From: Desarmillaria ectypa
Taxonomy: Eukaryota; Basidiomycota; Agaricomycetes; Agaricales; Physalacriaceae
Assembly (NCBI GenBank): GCA_030407005.1
Contig: JAUDYN010000005.1
Span: forward strand, 806,001-870,000
Length of the DNA: 64,000 nucleotides
Direction: 5' to 3'
The position numbers were made by a program, and so were the translations under genes. Shown piece after piece: positions 43,881 through 55,090 of the stretch. Each line of letters starts with the position of its first letter. Position 1 is the stretch's first letter. The notes under the pieces are model-generated. The model made no database searches and was not told the DNA's origin. It was given only the letters and a program-made list of their open reading frames with translations.

Positions 43881-46800
43881 TCATACACTATCATTGGAAC
43901 CGTTTGCTGCCCAACAAAAATGTCCACAACCAGCCGCACACGGATGACCTATGAAATTGTTCATCTTGCCCATCAAGGTATTTGCGGTTTCAGACGTTTG
44001 CGCGTCAACCGTGCTCACGGCGCTGATGGTCGAACTGCTATCATCATCTACAACCGTTCCTGTGGAGCTGCGGGTAACTGATCGTCCCCGATGGTCTTCA
44101 GTGGCAGTCGCAGTCGGCACAAATGATTTGGGGAGGTGCACCATGGGTCGTTGCATGTAATACCGCTGATAGCAGACATGATGGCCACCGTGAGAACATA
44201 TTGAACACTGGAAAAGAAGGCCGCGAACAGGAAGTCGACTGCCAAATTTTCATCAATCGCCGAAATGAGACTATTTGAACAGGAAATATGCCGTACCATA
44301 TGTTGCACATTGCCGGTGGCGCTTTGCACGTCGAACAGAGCCAATAGCCTGCGTTGCGGTCAGTCGTACCAAGAGGCAGTGCCAATGCTTTGCGACATCG
44401 ACCGCATGAAGTATAGATGGTAGTTTCAAGCTTTACATGAAAATATGAGTCCTATGGCAATAGATCAAAATGCATGTTCACCTGACTGGCTTCTCGAATC
44501 TCCTCAGCCTCACAGACCTTCCGCAAATACGCAGCACAAGTGTGTAGTCGCAGCCTGGTAAGTACGTCTGGATATGACCAAACACATCCTCGTTAATATC
44601 CAACCGCGGGACCTTAGACGGCAAGATTTACCGATGTAGGAATCAAGGAAACCAATGCTTCTCCATTTATCTATTTGGAGTTCTTTGGCCGCTATAACGG
44701 ATAACATCGCACACATTTGCATGTCACCCTTGATTGCGTTAAGCTCAGGATATTTCAATATACAATTTTCACACACCTCATCAGCAAAGTCATCGAGAGC
44801 GTCGCGCAAGGCCTCCCATGCTAGCTCTCGACATCTTTTCTCCTCCAAGCGAACAAGGTCTTCGCGTCTATCCGTCACATCGACAGCAACAGAGGGCGAA
44901 CCACCGTTCCTTTCACCTAGGTCTAACATGACCTCGGAAATCGTCATACTCTTCTCTTTCTGATGAGATATGTCACGAATGGACTCCTCGACCTTGATGC
45001 CACTCGCACTTTCGGGCTGGACATGGACACCTTCTCCCACAGTAACGGTTTTAACACTGCTCTGTGAAGCTTTCCTGCGCGTCAGCGGTTTCTCAGAACC
45101 TGGTCCCGGCAGAGAAGCAATAGTCGAACTACGGCTGCGAGATTTCTTTAGAAGAGAACTCCGTTTCGTTGATCTCCTTAACGAGCTGGATCTCGAAGGT
45201 AAACGTGGTGGTGAAGGTCGGGGCGACTCATGATTGTCATCATATTCTGAATCAGTGGAACGAGGTGATGGTGATGCGTCGTCCTCGCCGTCCTCTTCAT
45301 CGTCCTCTTCATCATCTGACCAGCGCTGATGGCCAACAACACGGGAAAGTGGACTGGGGAGCACTGATGATGACCTTCTTGCGGGATGATTAGGCGAGAA
45401 AGGTATTTGGGCTCCTTCATCGTCGCTTGTATGAACATCGCCTGTTATTTTTGGTTCATCTTCGTTCCCGCTTGGAGACGAATCAGAATCATCCAAAGCA
45501 CCCTCTCCTATGTGTCGAAGACTGCTGGTGCTTCTGTCTCCAGGGCTTGAACTGTGTATCGACACGGACGGCCGACGATATACAGAAGGACGTCGCATCA
45601 TTGGGGACTCTCTCGACTCTCTTCTTCCTAGCAGTGATGGCGTACCCGGAGGGAGAGGGGAGACACCTTGTCTCGGTGAGGAATTCCTTGATGATGACGG
45701 GGTTATTCGACCTGAACTAGAAACACTGCGCTGCGTAGATCCAAGGTCAACATTATACCCGGAACCTCGACCAGGGCTGACATTCTTCGTCAGAGTAACC
45801 GACGAGTCTGTTCTCTCCAGAGGAAGACTATGCGTCGCGGGGGATGGAGGCGGTGGAGCATTACCAGGCGCCGGAGATGATTTCACTGGATTCGAATGGG
45901 GACTGGCACTTTCGTCTTCATCCTCAAGGCCCGGCGCTAAGTCAGCGAGCGAGGCCTCAACTAGCAACCACACTTGTCCCGCGCGATTTTTTCCGGTTTG
46001 AAAAGCCAGCTGATTGATATCAGCATATGTTCATGGACAATCATCAGTTGAACCTCACCTGTGCATTGAGAGCACATGTTTGCTTCCGATCTTGGCCTTT
46101 GAATCGGTAACCTTTCGCTAATCTAGTGAAAGTCGCCACTTCATGTTCTGCTCCGGGTGGATTGTAGGTGCCCGAAGCCTGGCATTCTGGGACATATGAA
46201 CTGTCTCCTAGAGCTTTGAGTTTCGACTTCATATTTTGAGGCATCCGTTCGCGTTGCTCCGGGGATCTTTCACCGTTCCGTCAATGGCCAAAAAAAAAAA
46301 CCAATTCGGAAAGGACTTACATGTCATCATAAGGTGCTTCCCAAAGCTTCTTGTCATTGGATACAAACGCCAGTGTGCCAGAAGCCTCCCAATTCGCGGA
46401 AACCTTCGTAATCGCGTCAAGAGGCTTGGTAGCATCTCTGAGATCAATCTGAGAGAACATTCCGGACGAATGTTGGGCCCAAATGGCATGTGAGTCTCCA
46501 AATGTCATGCCTGCGATGCAAGTGTGATTAGGTCAAGGAAAAAAAATTACGAGCAAAATGCACAACTGACTTGTGACGCCACCTTCTATCGCAGAGCCTG
46601 TGACAGACCACTTTGCTATCCAACCTCTTCGCACATCCCAGATCTCGATGGCGTCACCCATCCCAACGACGACATTGGACGCCTTGGGCGCCTTGAATCC
46701 TGACGCCAACCCAGAGTTGCTGTCCTTGTTTACCCCGCTTTGAGATGCATCCCGACCACTAAATCCCGCAAGATCATGCCGGTTTCCTCTTTCAACAGTT

Positions 46801-48152
46801 CCTGCAAGAGCAGGCGGTTGGGACATGTCTGGATTAGAACCTGTTCCGAGTTCGGCATTCGACACTATAGCGATCTCGCATTCGTACGACGAGCGCCACT
46901 GAACTTGACGAACTGGAAACGAAGGATGAAGAGTGTACGTTGGTTTGTGAGGGATATGGACCGAAGTCGATGGCCAAGTCAGGTCCCAGACCTGTATCAA
47001 AATTCAAACAGAGGATGGCATATCCACAAGAATATTGACCTTTACACAACGATCCAGTCCACCGGAAACTATCCAACCTAGACCACCGTTCGTGATATCC
47101 CCACCTGGGGCCATACTTGGAGCACCTACCATCGCATTGGAAGGGGTATGGCACCAATCGAGGGCCGTTACCGGTGCTGTATGCGCAACAGGTATGCGAT
47201 CCAATTGTCCACGTTGACCCATCTGTAAATCCCATCTGCATGACGGAATCAGCACAATCCTAGTCGAATAGCTGTATTGACGGACCGGTACAGGCTACCA
47301 TTATCTAAGCCTACCACAACTTGAAGCGGGTGGGAGTTTACGGGAGAAAATACTGCACTCCGCACTGTCGTAGGGTGACGGATACGGTTGATAGACTTGC
47401 TGAGATCCCTGATATCCTTCCAAATATCCGTGTCAGCGCAAACGTAAAGCGTGCCAAGAGACTGACCCATATGCGCAAGTCACCATCAGATGATCCAGTA
47501 ACGCAGTAATGGTGGACAATGGAAGACACTGAAAGTTTGTGTATAGAGCGCGTATGGTCCTTCGTCCGTCGTTCTGTATAAGCAAGATGTCAAACGGAAT
47601 AAAAGGACCGCCCATGCTGCATTACGGACCATACTTGGATTTCACCAAGTCCCACATGATAATTTCTCCATTACGGGCGCTGGTCAGTATTTTGTTACTG
47701 AACTCTGTCGCCCGTGAGTGTCAGAGAAAACTGAAAATGGACGCGAGGCGTACGACCGTGAGCCCAGGCGACATCAGTGCTAGCACTATCTATCTTGAGG
47801 CCGCTGCCTTCCCAGAGATTTCGAGAGGCCTCTACTCGATGACCGCCACGTCCAACAGCAGCTTTATGCTCGGAAGTTCTGGCCTGTGTTGGATCCAAGA
47901 CGGTCAGTACGCGAAGAGCTATGCAACGTTCATCAGCTCTTTCTGTCAACAGCAACGCAAATACCAACATTCTTTGCCCGCCACTGCACAGCGGGAACCG
48001 TCTTCGCTCTTGCATATAGCACTTCCACCGTTTGCGCAGGCTCTGTGTAGGCGTACGTTGCGGCTGGGCCCAGAGTATCCATGGGTGCGGGAGTCGGAGA
48101 AGAGGTCGTTGAGGGTCAGTGATGTCTGGATGCTGAGCTGGGGAGCAGACAT
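43881..48152 (-). CDS. RTC1: WD40/RING protein Rtc1 (Sea2, WDR24), SEACAT/GATOR2 subunit
   Basis: Thirteen exons (48152-47969, 47918-47757, 47704-47630, 47573-47467, 47416-47286, 47235-47040, 46991-46571, 46510-46321, 46266-46059, 46009-44632, 44567-44482, 44430-44297, 44238-43881) give 1209 aa. An N-terminal WD40 propeller has EFSNKILTSARNGEIIMWDL, YCVTGSSDGDLRIWD, GWIVSGGLDRCVKVWDL and IEIWDVRRGW. A long Ser/Pro/Arg-rich disordered part (about 600-900) precedes a helical region and a C-terminal zinc RING: SCGRC, LCSTC, MCNIC, FQCSICSHGGH and GHPCAAGCGHFCW. In yeast the complex controls TORC1 at the vacuole. First ATG in frame is 48152; an upstream exon is possible. Confidence 0.93.
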
Positions 48153-48413
48153 AAGGTCGACGCGTCCTGAGCTACTCGTCGAGAGCGATGCCGGCAATTT
48201 GGACGATTATGGCGAAAGGTAAGTTGCACCTCGTGACAATTTGCCTACCCACAATTGCATAACTCATTGGGTCAATGGTACCGGTATTACGAGGGCATGC
48301 AATATGATATAATAAAGTCTTTCGAGCGCCTAATAATGAGAGAAAAAAGCAAGGTACTGTGCAAAATGTATGCAATCCTAGCAGTGTCGATAGTGTCTTC
48401 GTCCATTATACTC

Positions 48414-49098
48414 TCATGGAATTATTGTCCAAACACCGCCCAGAAAACAGACCGCCGTTGTCGCGACCAATCCCATCAATGCCTTCTGTGATACTAGAAC
48501 TACTGGCGCCGAATTCGCGCTCGAGGCGCTTACAGTTCCGTATATTGACTGGTACTCGCTAAAGCCCATTATCGACCCAGTAGCAGGGGCCGTTGAAGGT
48601 GTGGTGGCGGGAAATGTTGGAGTGAAAGTGTCCTCTATCAACGTTGTGATACCACCGATAGTGGTAGTGTATGTGTAGGGCGTTGGCCCATGGGGAGTTC
48701 CGGCGGTCGTGGTTGGTGGGGCGCCAACGATACCGCCACCTTGAGCGAGCGTGGTGGTCGCTGTCGTAGCCGTTGTAGTCGCTGTTGTAGCTGTTGTAGC
48801 TCTAGTACGAGTGTTGGTGGTCGCCGTCGTCCCAGTCAGCGTTTGTCTAAAAATGACTTTATTAAATATTATATACTTGGTCGATAGTACTCACAGTGTC
48901 TGCGTAGTAATGACCCCCAACAGTGTGTCTGTAGAAACTACGATGACCACCGACTCGGCGTTCCTGAACGCATCCTGTATGTCAGCAATGCGAGCTCCTT
49001 CATGGGCAGCAGACTTACGCATCAACGATTGTCTCCGTCAGCTGTGCCTCTGCAAAGGCAACAAAAATAGCAACAACGGCGAGAAAGAAGGGACGCAT
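48414..49098 (-). CDS. Secreted Thr/Ala-rich GPI-anchored protein
   Basis: Exons 49098-49019, 48963-48895 and 48846-48414 give 193 aa. A signal peptide MRPFFLAVVAIFVAFAEA is followed by a short domain (SVVIVVSTDTLLGVITTQT), a Thr-rich repeat (TTATTATTTATTATT-like, 48740-48830, from an imperfect short tandem DNA repeat), then YTYTTTIGGITTL and a Ser/Ala stretch. It ends with a hydrophobic tail ALMGLVATTAVCFLGGVW, typical of GPI attachment. It probably sits at the cell wall or plasma membrane, heavily O-mannosylated; function unknown. Exon 2's acceptor (48964) was chosen over one 13 nt earlier because that one gives a stop. It starts 127 bp from the divergent MMTAG2-like gene. Confidence 0.82.
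48740..48830 (-). repeat. Imperfect short tandem repeat coding Thr-rich tract
   Basis: Units close to GTTGTAGC(TGTTGTAGT) on the plus strand repeat with small changes and encode alternating Thr/Ala in the GPI protein. Such tracts vary in length between strains. Confidence 0.7.
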
Positions 49099-49225
49099 TT
49101 TGGGCGTGAAAGTCGTGAGCTGAAGCACCAGGAAACTGATGGCGATGGGTGGAGCGTTACAGAAAAGTGTGGGAACGTCCTGACGATTGTTTGGCCAAGT
49201 TACTTTCTAAGGCTCTCCTCCTACC

Positions 49226-50032
49226 ATGTTCGAACCAATTCGAGGCGGCACTCGCGGTGGACAGGCTGAATTCAAGTGGTCGGATGTCTCTGCAGATAAG
49301 GATAGAGAGGTAATCGCTTTCTAACTCAACGATTTCCACGTCTAACAACTTGGTAACAGAATTATCTAGGTCACAGTATCAATGCTCCAACTGGACGTTG
49401 GCAGAAAAACAAAGATGTCCATTGGTACAACAGAGAGTCCGCAAGGTCAGAGGCAGAGAGACTAGAAGAAATAAGGAAGATAAAGGAAGCTGAGGCCGAG
49501 GCGCTCTCTGTTGCTCTGTACGTTGTACTTTGACTTGCATGACCTGACGCTGACATTTACTTGTAGCGGTTTCGCTCCAAATGCCAAAGGCGCCGTTGCG
49601 AAAGATGAGCCTACTCCTTCTACTTCAAAATCCGGTGAGAATGCTACCTCTCCCGATCAACACGCATTGGAAAAGGAAGAAAGACGGCGTAGAAAGGCTG
49701 AACGGAAGGAGGAGAAGAGGGCAAAGAAAGAACAGCGTCGTCTAGAGCGACAGGAGAGGCACACTAGCAATGATACCCGAAGACGAAGGGAATACTCCAG
49801 CTCTCGCTCAAGATCGCCTCGCCCCCGTTCTCGGGAAGGAAGAGACTATGATGGTCGTCACCCTCGACGTCGAAGCAGATCACCTGCGACACTTCCTTAT
49901 CGTGACCAGGACCGAATAACATCAGAGAAGTATGATGACATATCCTGGGAGAAGGAAAGGGAGCGGGACCGTTGGCGATGGGATGCCAACTCGAGAAGAA
50001 ACGAGCCGGGTACCAGATGGGGACGAGAGTGA
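49226..50032 (+). CDS. MMTAG2-like protein (multiple myeloma tumour-associated 2 family)
   Basis: Exons 49226-49309, 49360-49517 and 49567-50032 give 235 aa. The N-terminal 60 residues match the family: MFEPIRGGTRGGQAEFKWSD, then DREN split by intron 1, YLGHSINAPTGRWQKNKDVH, WYNRE. A conserved GFAPN follows, then Lys/Glu/Arg-rich helix (EKEERRRRKAERKEEKRAKK) and an Arg/Ser-rich tail with SRSRSPRPRSRE, like splicing regulators. Human MMTAG2 is a nuclear phosphoprotein of unknown role; the RS-like tail suggests RNA or spliceosome contact (inference). The ATG is fixed by the family's MFEP start. Confidence 0.9.
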
Positions 50033-50608
50033 CCTTGTATGTCTTTCTGTCTGTGGTTGACTTTGAATATAATGTTTGGTTATGTTCTATGAGCCCATTA
50101 GATGATCACAAGATCCCTTTTCCATCGACTCCTTACTCGAGATCAAATACTACGCGAGGGCCTCATGGTGCCATTGGATGAAAGGTATCAAACTCAGGGA
50201 CCAGACGCAGGAGGTAAGCACGTCTCTGACATATGGAAAAAAAAACAAGGAAGTGTACATGAAGGCCCGCAGATTGGCAATGTTACGCGAAGCATCTGAC
50301 ACCCACTACCATTGACCAGAATCGACAGTTGTAGCCCACATAAATGTCTTCTGTGCGCAGTGACCTTCTCACGAAACATATATTCTACCGACGTTTTGAC
50401 GAAATCAAACAATACCTGCCACTGATTGTATGATGAGGGTATATCACTTAATCAAGACGCTGCTCTTGAGGAATCTGCAAGGAAATAATAAGTCCCGAGA
50501 TACATCGAATCGATTTTATGTATCACTACATCATTTTACAGACCGTTTACATAAATTAGAACATGCATATACACCATCCGTTGGTTCCAGAGAGACCTGG
50601 GCCAAAAA
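50033..50608. other. Convergent intergenic region
   Basis: About 575 bp between converging genes. One plus frame (50102-50181) is proline/serine-rich and could belong to an alternative 3' exon of the MMTAG2-like gene, but no splice case is convincing. Otherwise nothing seen. Confidence 0.4.
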
Positions 50609-52146
50609 TCAGAGAAACCGCAATTTATCCAATAAGATTGCCCATTCCATGACAGTTAGCCCCTTCTTTAACGCTTCGTCTCTCACTTCCCTATCCCTGA
50701 CCTCCTCCGTAAGTCGCCCAACCGCGCGCAGATGCTCCACGTTTCTTATCCCCAGACTCACGAGCGTTGGCCCAACATGAAGCAAGGACGGTTCACAAGA
50801 TGATAAAACGTCCTGGAAAGTGGACGTAGCTATTGATTTTATGCTACTTATCGTTGATCCCGAACGAGTGGGTATAAAGGGTATATGTGATTGGAAACTT
50901 TTGTTCGGTGTGGATGTACGCAGTGGGGTATGTGAACTCGAAGTCCCCTCGGCATAGGGAGTCGTCATTCGAGCCTGCGGCGTTGGACCTCGTGGACTAT
51001 GTGACGTCCCGGGGCGAAATTCCTTGGATGAGGCACGGTCACGAGGAAGGGAGGCTCGAGATTTAGATGCCGGTGAAAAAGACCGTTGCCCGTCGGAAGC
51101 TAAAACATATTGAATGGGTGAAGCGCGACTATGTATGCCGTTGACATTCTACAGAGAAGGCAGAATTGGTAAATTTACTTTTTTAAAGTACACCATGGCA
51201 ATCCTAGCTCACCTCGTGCGATAACCAATGGCTCATAGGCGCCTCCTGGCTTTTTCCGCCCTTCGCGCTTGGACCTCTAGATGAAGGACCCTCCGTTGTC
51301 TCTTGCACTTCATAGTCGCCTTGCGTCATATAATATACGCTCATATCTTCGTATTTTGCCTCCTTTGCAACCCTCTCGCGCCATGTCGAAATCGTTACAG
51401 TTCTCTCGGGCCCATCTTCAAGAATCTGGTCGTGCACGACGTCGAACTCCTGCCCAGCCTTAGGCCCAGTCCTTGGTGCTTTCCTGCCTGTGCTTCCATT
51501 CATCCTCCTAGCCTTTCCATGCTCCAGCACAGATTCGCTGACTCTCCTTAGCCTCATCGGGCTTCCATTATGCCTCTCTAGCGCCAGCCTACCAACGCCG
51601 GTGTCCAGGACTTTCTTCGACCCCACTGACCTAGGCATGTCGCGTCTGGGCTGCTTGTACTCGTAGTCACGGTCTTCCATACCGAACTCGTCATATCCTC
51701 GCGTCGGTCGTTGGCTGGTACTCGCGATGCTGCGGTCGCGACGGTGGAGTTTGCGCTCGGAGACACTAGGGGCGGTCTCTGTCCGAGGCTTCTCTTCATA
51801 GTAGTCTGTCTCCACGTCAGCCTGTGGCGCGCCAGTAATAACAGTATATGTCACTGCATCAAAGTCGTCGTCGAGAGGAGGAGACGTGGGCGCCCAGGAA
51901 TCTCTGACTCTCGTACCCCACTCGGTCTCTGGACCTCGAGTAGTACACTCCTGCGTTATAGCGTCAAAGTCTTCGTCGAGTGGAGGTGAAGTTGGTGGAG
52001 GACGAGGTCGACGAACAAATCTTTTCCCTCGGCGATCGTTGACAAAATAGAGAACCCCAGATTCTGCGCGCAGTCCAAGCGTCAATTATACTTGTTATGG
52101 TGCTTTGCAACGGGCGCTCACCACTGGCCTCGGCCCAGTTGTGCAT
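50609..52146 (-). CDS. Conserved hypothetical protein, WW-like start and SAM-like C-terminus
   Basis: Exons 52146-52122, 52063-51213 and 51148-50609 give 471 aa. The start MHNWAEASESGVLYFVNDRR, with a following RRPRPPP, resembles a divergent WW domain (first Trp and YFVN kept, second Trp absent). A motif PTSPPLDEDFDAIT occurs twice (residues about 39 and 73, as PTSPPLDDDFDAVT). The middle is charged and disordered. The last 70 residues (FQDVLSSCEPSLLHVGPTLV, then LGIRNVEHLRAVG, WAILLDKLRFL) look like a SAM-type helical bundle used in protein contacts. No name can be given. The three exons are consistent in phase. Confidence 0.7.
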
Positions 52147-52517
52147 TTGCGATGTCGCAATTCGTTATTTCAAGTAGCTATCGGCGTGAGTCTGGACACA
52201 GTGAGGGCGCGATGGAAAGAAGGCTTATGGGTTCCATATGTACGGGAAGTTTGTATGTCGTTCCAGCTTCCACGGGGCTTTGGCATGCACTTCCGAGATG
52301 TCTTGATACACGTGTTGGCCACACCCCAATCGATATCATCATCCTGATGATCTTGAACTAATGTCACGCTTCCTCGGACAAGGCAATAGAAGACAGTGAT
52401 TCATGATTTCATTCAGCCTTATCCACCCACGCAATGGCCGGTAATGGCCATGCACACTCTCAGGTCCATGCATATGTATGCACGAAACAACTCTTTCCGA
52501 GTCCCGGACCAGATAAT
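52147..52517. other. Intergenic region (hypothetical protein / CoA ligase)
   Basis: About 370 bp that should hold the promoter of the hypothetical gene and the terminator of the ligase. Nothing else recognised. Confidence 0.4.
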
Positions 52518-54647
52518 TCAAAGCTTGCTTCTCATCCGCTTAGCAATCCGTTTCTCATACTTATCAACTAGAATACGGCGTAGCGTCTTTCCGGTGGGTG
52601 ATTTCGGAATCTATGTCGTATTGATGAATTCGTGACCTAAAGAGAAAAACTATTGACCCACCTCCTTCACAATCTCGATGCCCCCACGAAGCCACTTGTA
52701 TTTGCTCAAGCTCTCCTGGTGCCACGACTCAAGTGCCTTGATAACTTCTGCAGCCCCTTTTTTCTTACCAGCTGGGCTCAGCACTACCCAGGCCCGAGGG
52801 ACCTTTTCATCTGACGTCCGTCCCCCGCTTACCCCGGCTACGGTAGCATCCGATATCAGTCCCTCCGGATGCGCCAAAAGGACATTCTCTATTTCGACAG
52901 GCGAGACCTGGGATCCTGAAACTTTGAGAGTGTCCTAATGGCAATGAGGAGATCAGTCGGAGGTGAAGACAAAGAGCTTTACCTTCGCTCTATCCGCGAA
53001 GCTGTCGTTGGCAAAGTCAAAGCGTTGAGTCGCTGAAAGACAGGGAACAACTTACAAGAAATATCCATCTTTGTCGATGGTGAATTTGTCACCTGTCCTT
53101 AGCCAACCATTGTCAAATGCCTCCCGGGTCGCCTTCTCGTTGTTCCAGTAGCCTGGAGAAACGTTATGGCTCTTAATATATAACTCTCCAACTTCATTAA
53201 AGTCCGCCTCGGTGCCATCATCGCGCAAAAGCCGGGCTTCGACGCCAGGTAGTAGAATGCCTGAACATCCTTTGATCCGTTTTAGACGACCCTCCAGAGA
53301 ACCCGAGGCAGGCAGTGTGAGTGCGGCGATCGTAGCTTCAGACATTCCATAACCTGGTTGAATGGTCAGCGCAGTCTTATCAAAGAGAACCAAATGCACC
53401 TTCAGTGAGCTCGACGTCGGGTGGAAGAGTAGTTAAAAACTTATCGGCCAACTCTTTGGGTAGATAAGCGGCTCCACAACCAACAGTTTTCACGCTCTTT
53501 AAATCTTGTTTGTTAAGTTTGGGATAATTCGCTATTTGATATACGACTGAAGGAATGAGCGCGATGTTCGTGACATGATACCTATAAACTTGCGTTAAAA
53601 TAACCATGCAAAGCGATAATCTTCTTACTTAGGTATAGCTTTCATAGCGGCCGCTAGGTTCCACTTCGGAAATATAACATACGTGTGGGGGACTATAAAG
53701 GGTCGGAAGCAGTATGCATGCAGACCATAGCTGTGGTGCATGGGAAGAAATGCAAGTGTTATTGGTATGCTTTCCGGCGTGTCAATGGGCTAGAAAATTT
53801 TTATCATGGATTCGAGAAGAAAAACAAGAGACCTACCGACGAAACAGAGGCCTCCGCCTTGCCCATTACGAAGACCTGATAAATGGAATAAATCAAGTTT
53901 CCATGAGTGATCATTACAGCTGCAAACCATTTGTGAATTTGCGGAAGAATATAAACGTAACGAACCACATTACCCTTAGGTAGGCCGCTGGTGCCACTAG
54001 AGAAAACAAGATACGCCAGCGTATCCTTGCGCGTAGGGCGAACCTTGTTCTCGTAAACTGGTATATTAACCTTGACATGGGATATCATATCGGACAGCGA
54101 TTTGTGGCCCCTGACACGCCCTCCCAGGATAAATATCTTCTTCCTTGACAAACCAGCCTCCTTTGCTTGAGACGAGACTAAAGGAAATAGGTGCGCCTGA
54201 ACGAAAACGGTGGTCACTTTAGCCAGCTTTAATGCATGCGCGAGCTCGAAAGGAGTCGAATATGAAGGTATCAGCGCGAAAGGAGTCGCCAGGTACAACA
54301 GTGATTGCACTAGTACAACATAATCCTAGATTTGAATGACTTTAGTATTGGTTTAAATCCGTCAACAATGATAAACTTGCCGAAGAATTCTCACTAATGA
54401 TTCCCACCATTTCGTCATGTTCAGCCGTGAGACCCAAACAGCCGTCCGAAACTGGACCCCCTAGAGCAGCAGCTGCATCTTGCACCCTTTCTCGAAACTC
54501 ATAAAATGTCCGCTTCCTGCCGTTAACAGAGTCAATGTGAAGTGGGTAATCCTTCCACTCCCGCTGATCAGGTCGATTCAGCATGATGTTGTAGGCGTTG
54601 GTGTCCGTGAGTGGTGGCGGGTCCGGGAACGGTGACTGAACATACAT
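52518..54647 (-). CDS. Peroxisomal acyl/aryl-CoA ligase (4-coumarate-CoA ligase-like)
   Basis: Nine exons (54647-54381, 54325-53974, 53919-53837, 53789-53629, 53581-53400, 53353-53056, 53001-52983, 52934-52662, 52610-52518) give 575 aa. ANL-superfamily motifs appear in order: NVHN-type start NAYNIMLNRPDQ, phosphate loop SSGTSGLPK, GYGMSEA, WLRTGDK, then DRAKDTLKVSGSQVSPVEIE and the catalytic lysine in PKSPTGKTLRR. The C-terminus RMRSKL is a strong PTS1. It should activate a fatty or aromatic acid with ATP and CoA in the peroxisome; substrate unknown. Intron 1 has a GC donor (TCG|GCAAGT at 54380), the only choice that keeps the frame across SENSS-DYVVLVQ. An upstream ATG at 54690 is out of frame. 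Confidence 0.92.
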
Positions 54648-55090
54648 GGCTGCCCCAGAGAGAGACGAAGAGGTTACGAAAGACACTCATCTTCCCCACA
54701 TTATCACTTTTAAGAAGCAGGAAGCAGAAAAGTTTCGGCTCTGCTATAGCCGGTAACAACCGGGTTGCCGGATCTTCAATTGGGAAAGAGGATAATTAAC
54801 GGAACCGTCGCTTGTACGTCGCTCGACGTAGGCGTCAAACTGCGTCAAGAATAAAGTAAAGACCGACTCAATGAATTTGCATGTAAACGGATACCTGATG
54901 GCTGCTGCAAGAACAAAATTTCCAGATAGCGAACGACCGGAATTGATAAGGGAAGAGTTTCCAGCTTGTGTTTAACTTTGCGCTCAATACGGGCCGGTAT
55001 TTCACAAGTTAAACATCACGCCAGCTCGCACAGCCACAGGGTCATCAATATTCCACACTTGGCTGGCAACTGGATGGGCCCTTTTGCCCG
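54648..55090. other. Promoter region and border to the CpG-poor block
   Basis: About 440 bp upstream of the CoA ligase. CpG dinucleotides are common up to about 55090 and nearly vanish to the right, so the genic compartment ends here. No gene is seen. Confidence 0.5.

Noticed and set aside
43487..43939. 150-codon minus-strand frame as an intact gene
   Set aside because: Its start overlaps the RTC1 last exon in another frame, and its end is the decayed paralogue copy B; not one gene.
54568..54759. Upstream ATG at 54690 as start of the CoA ligase
   Set aside because: It is out of frame with the conserved coding; ATG 54647 begins the family-like N-terminus.
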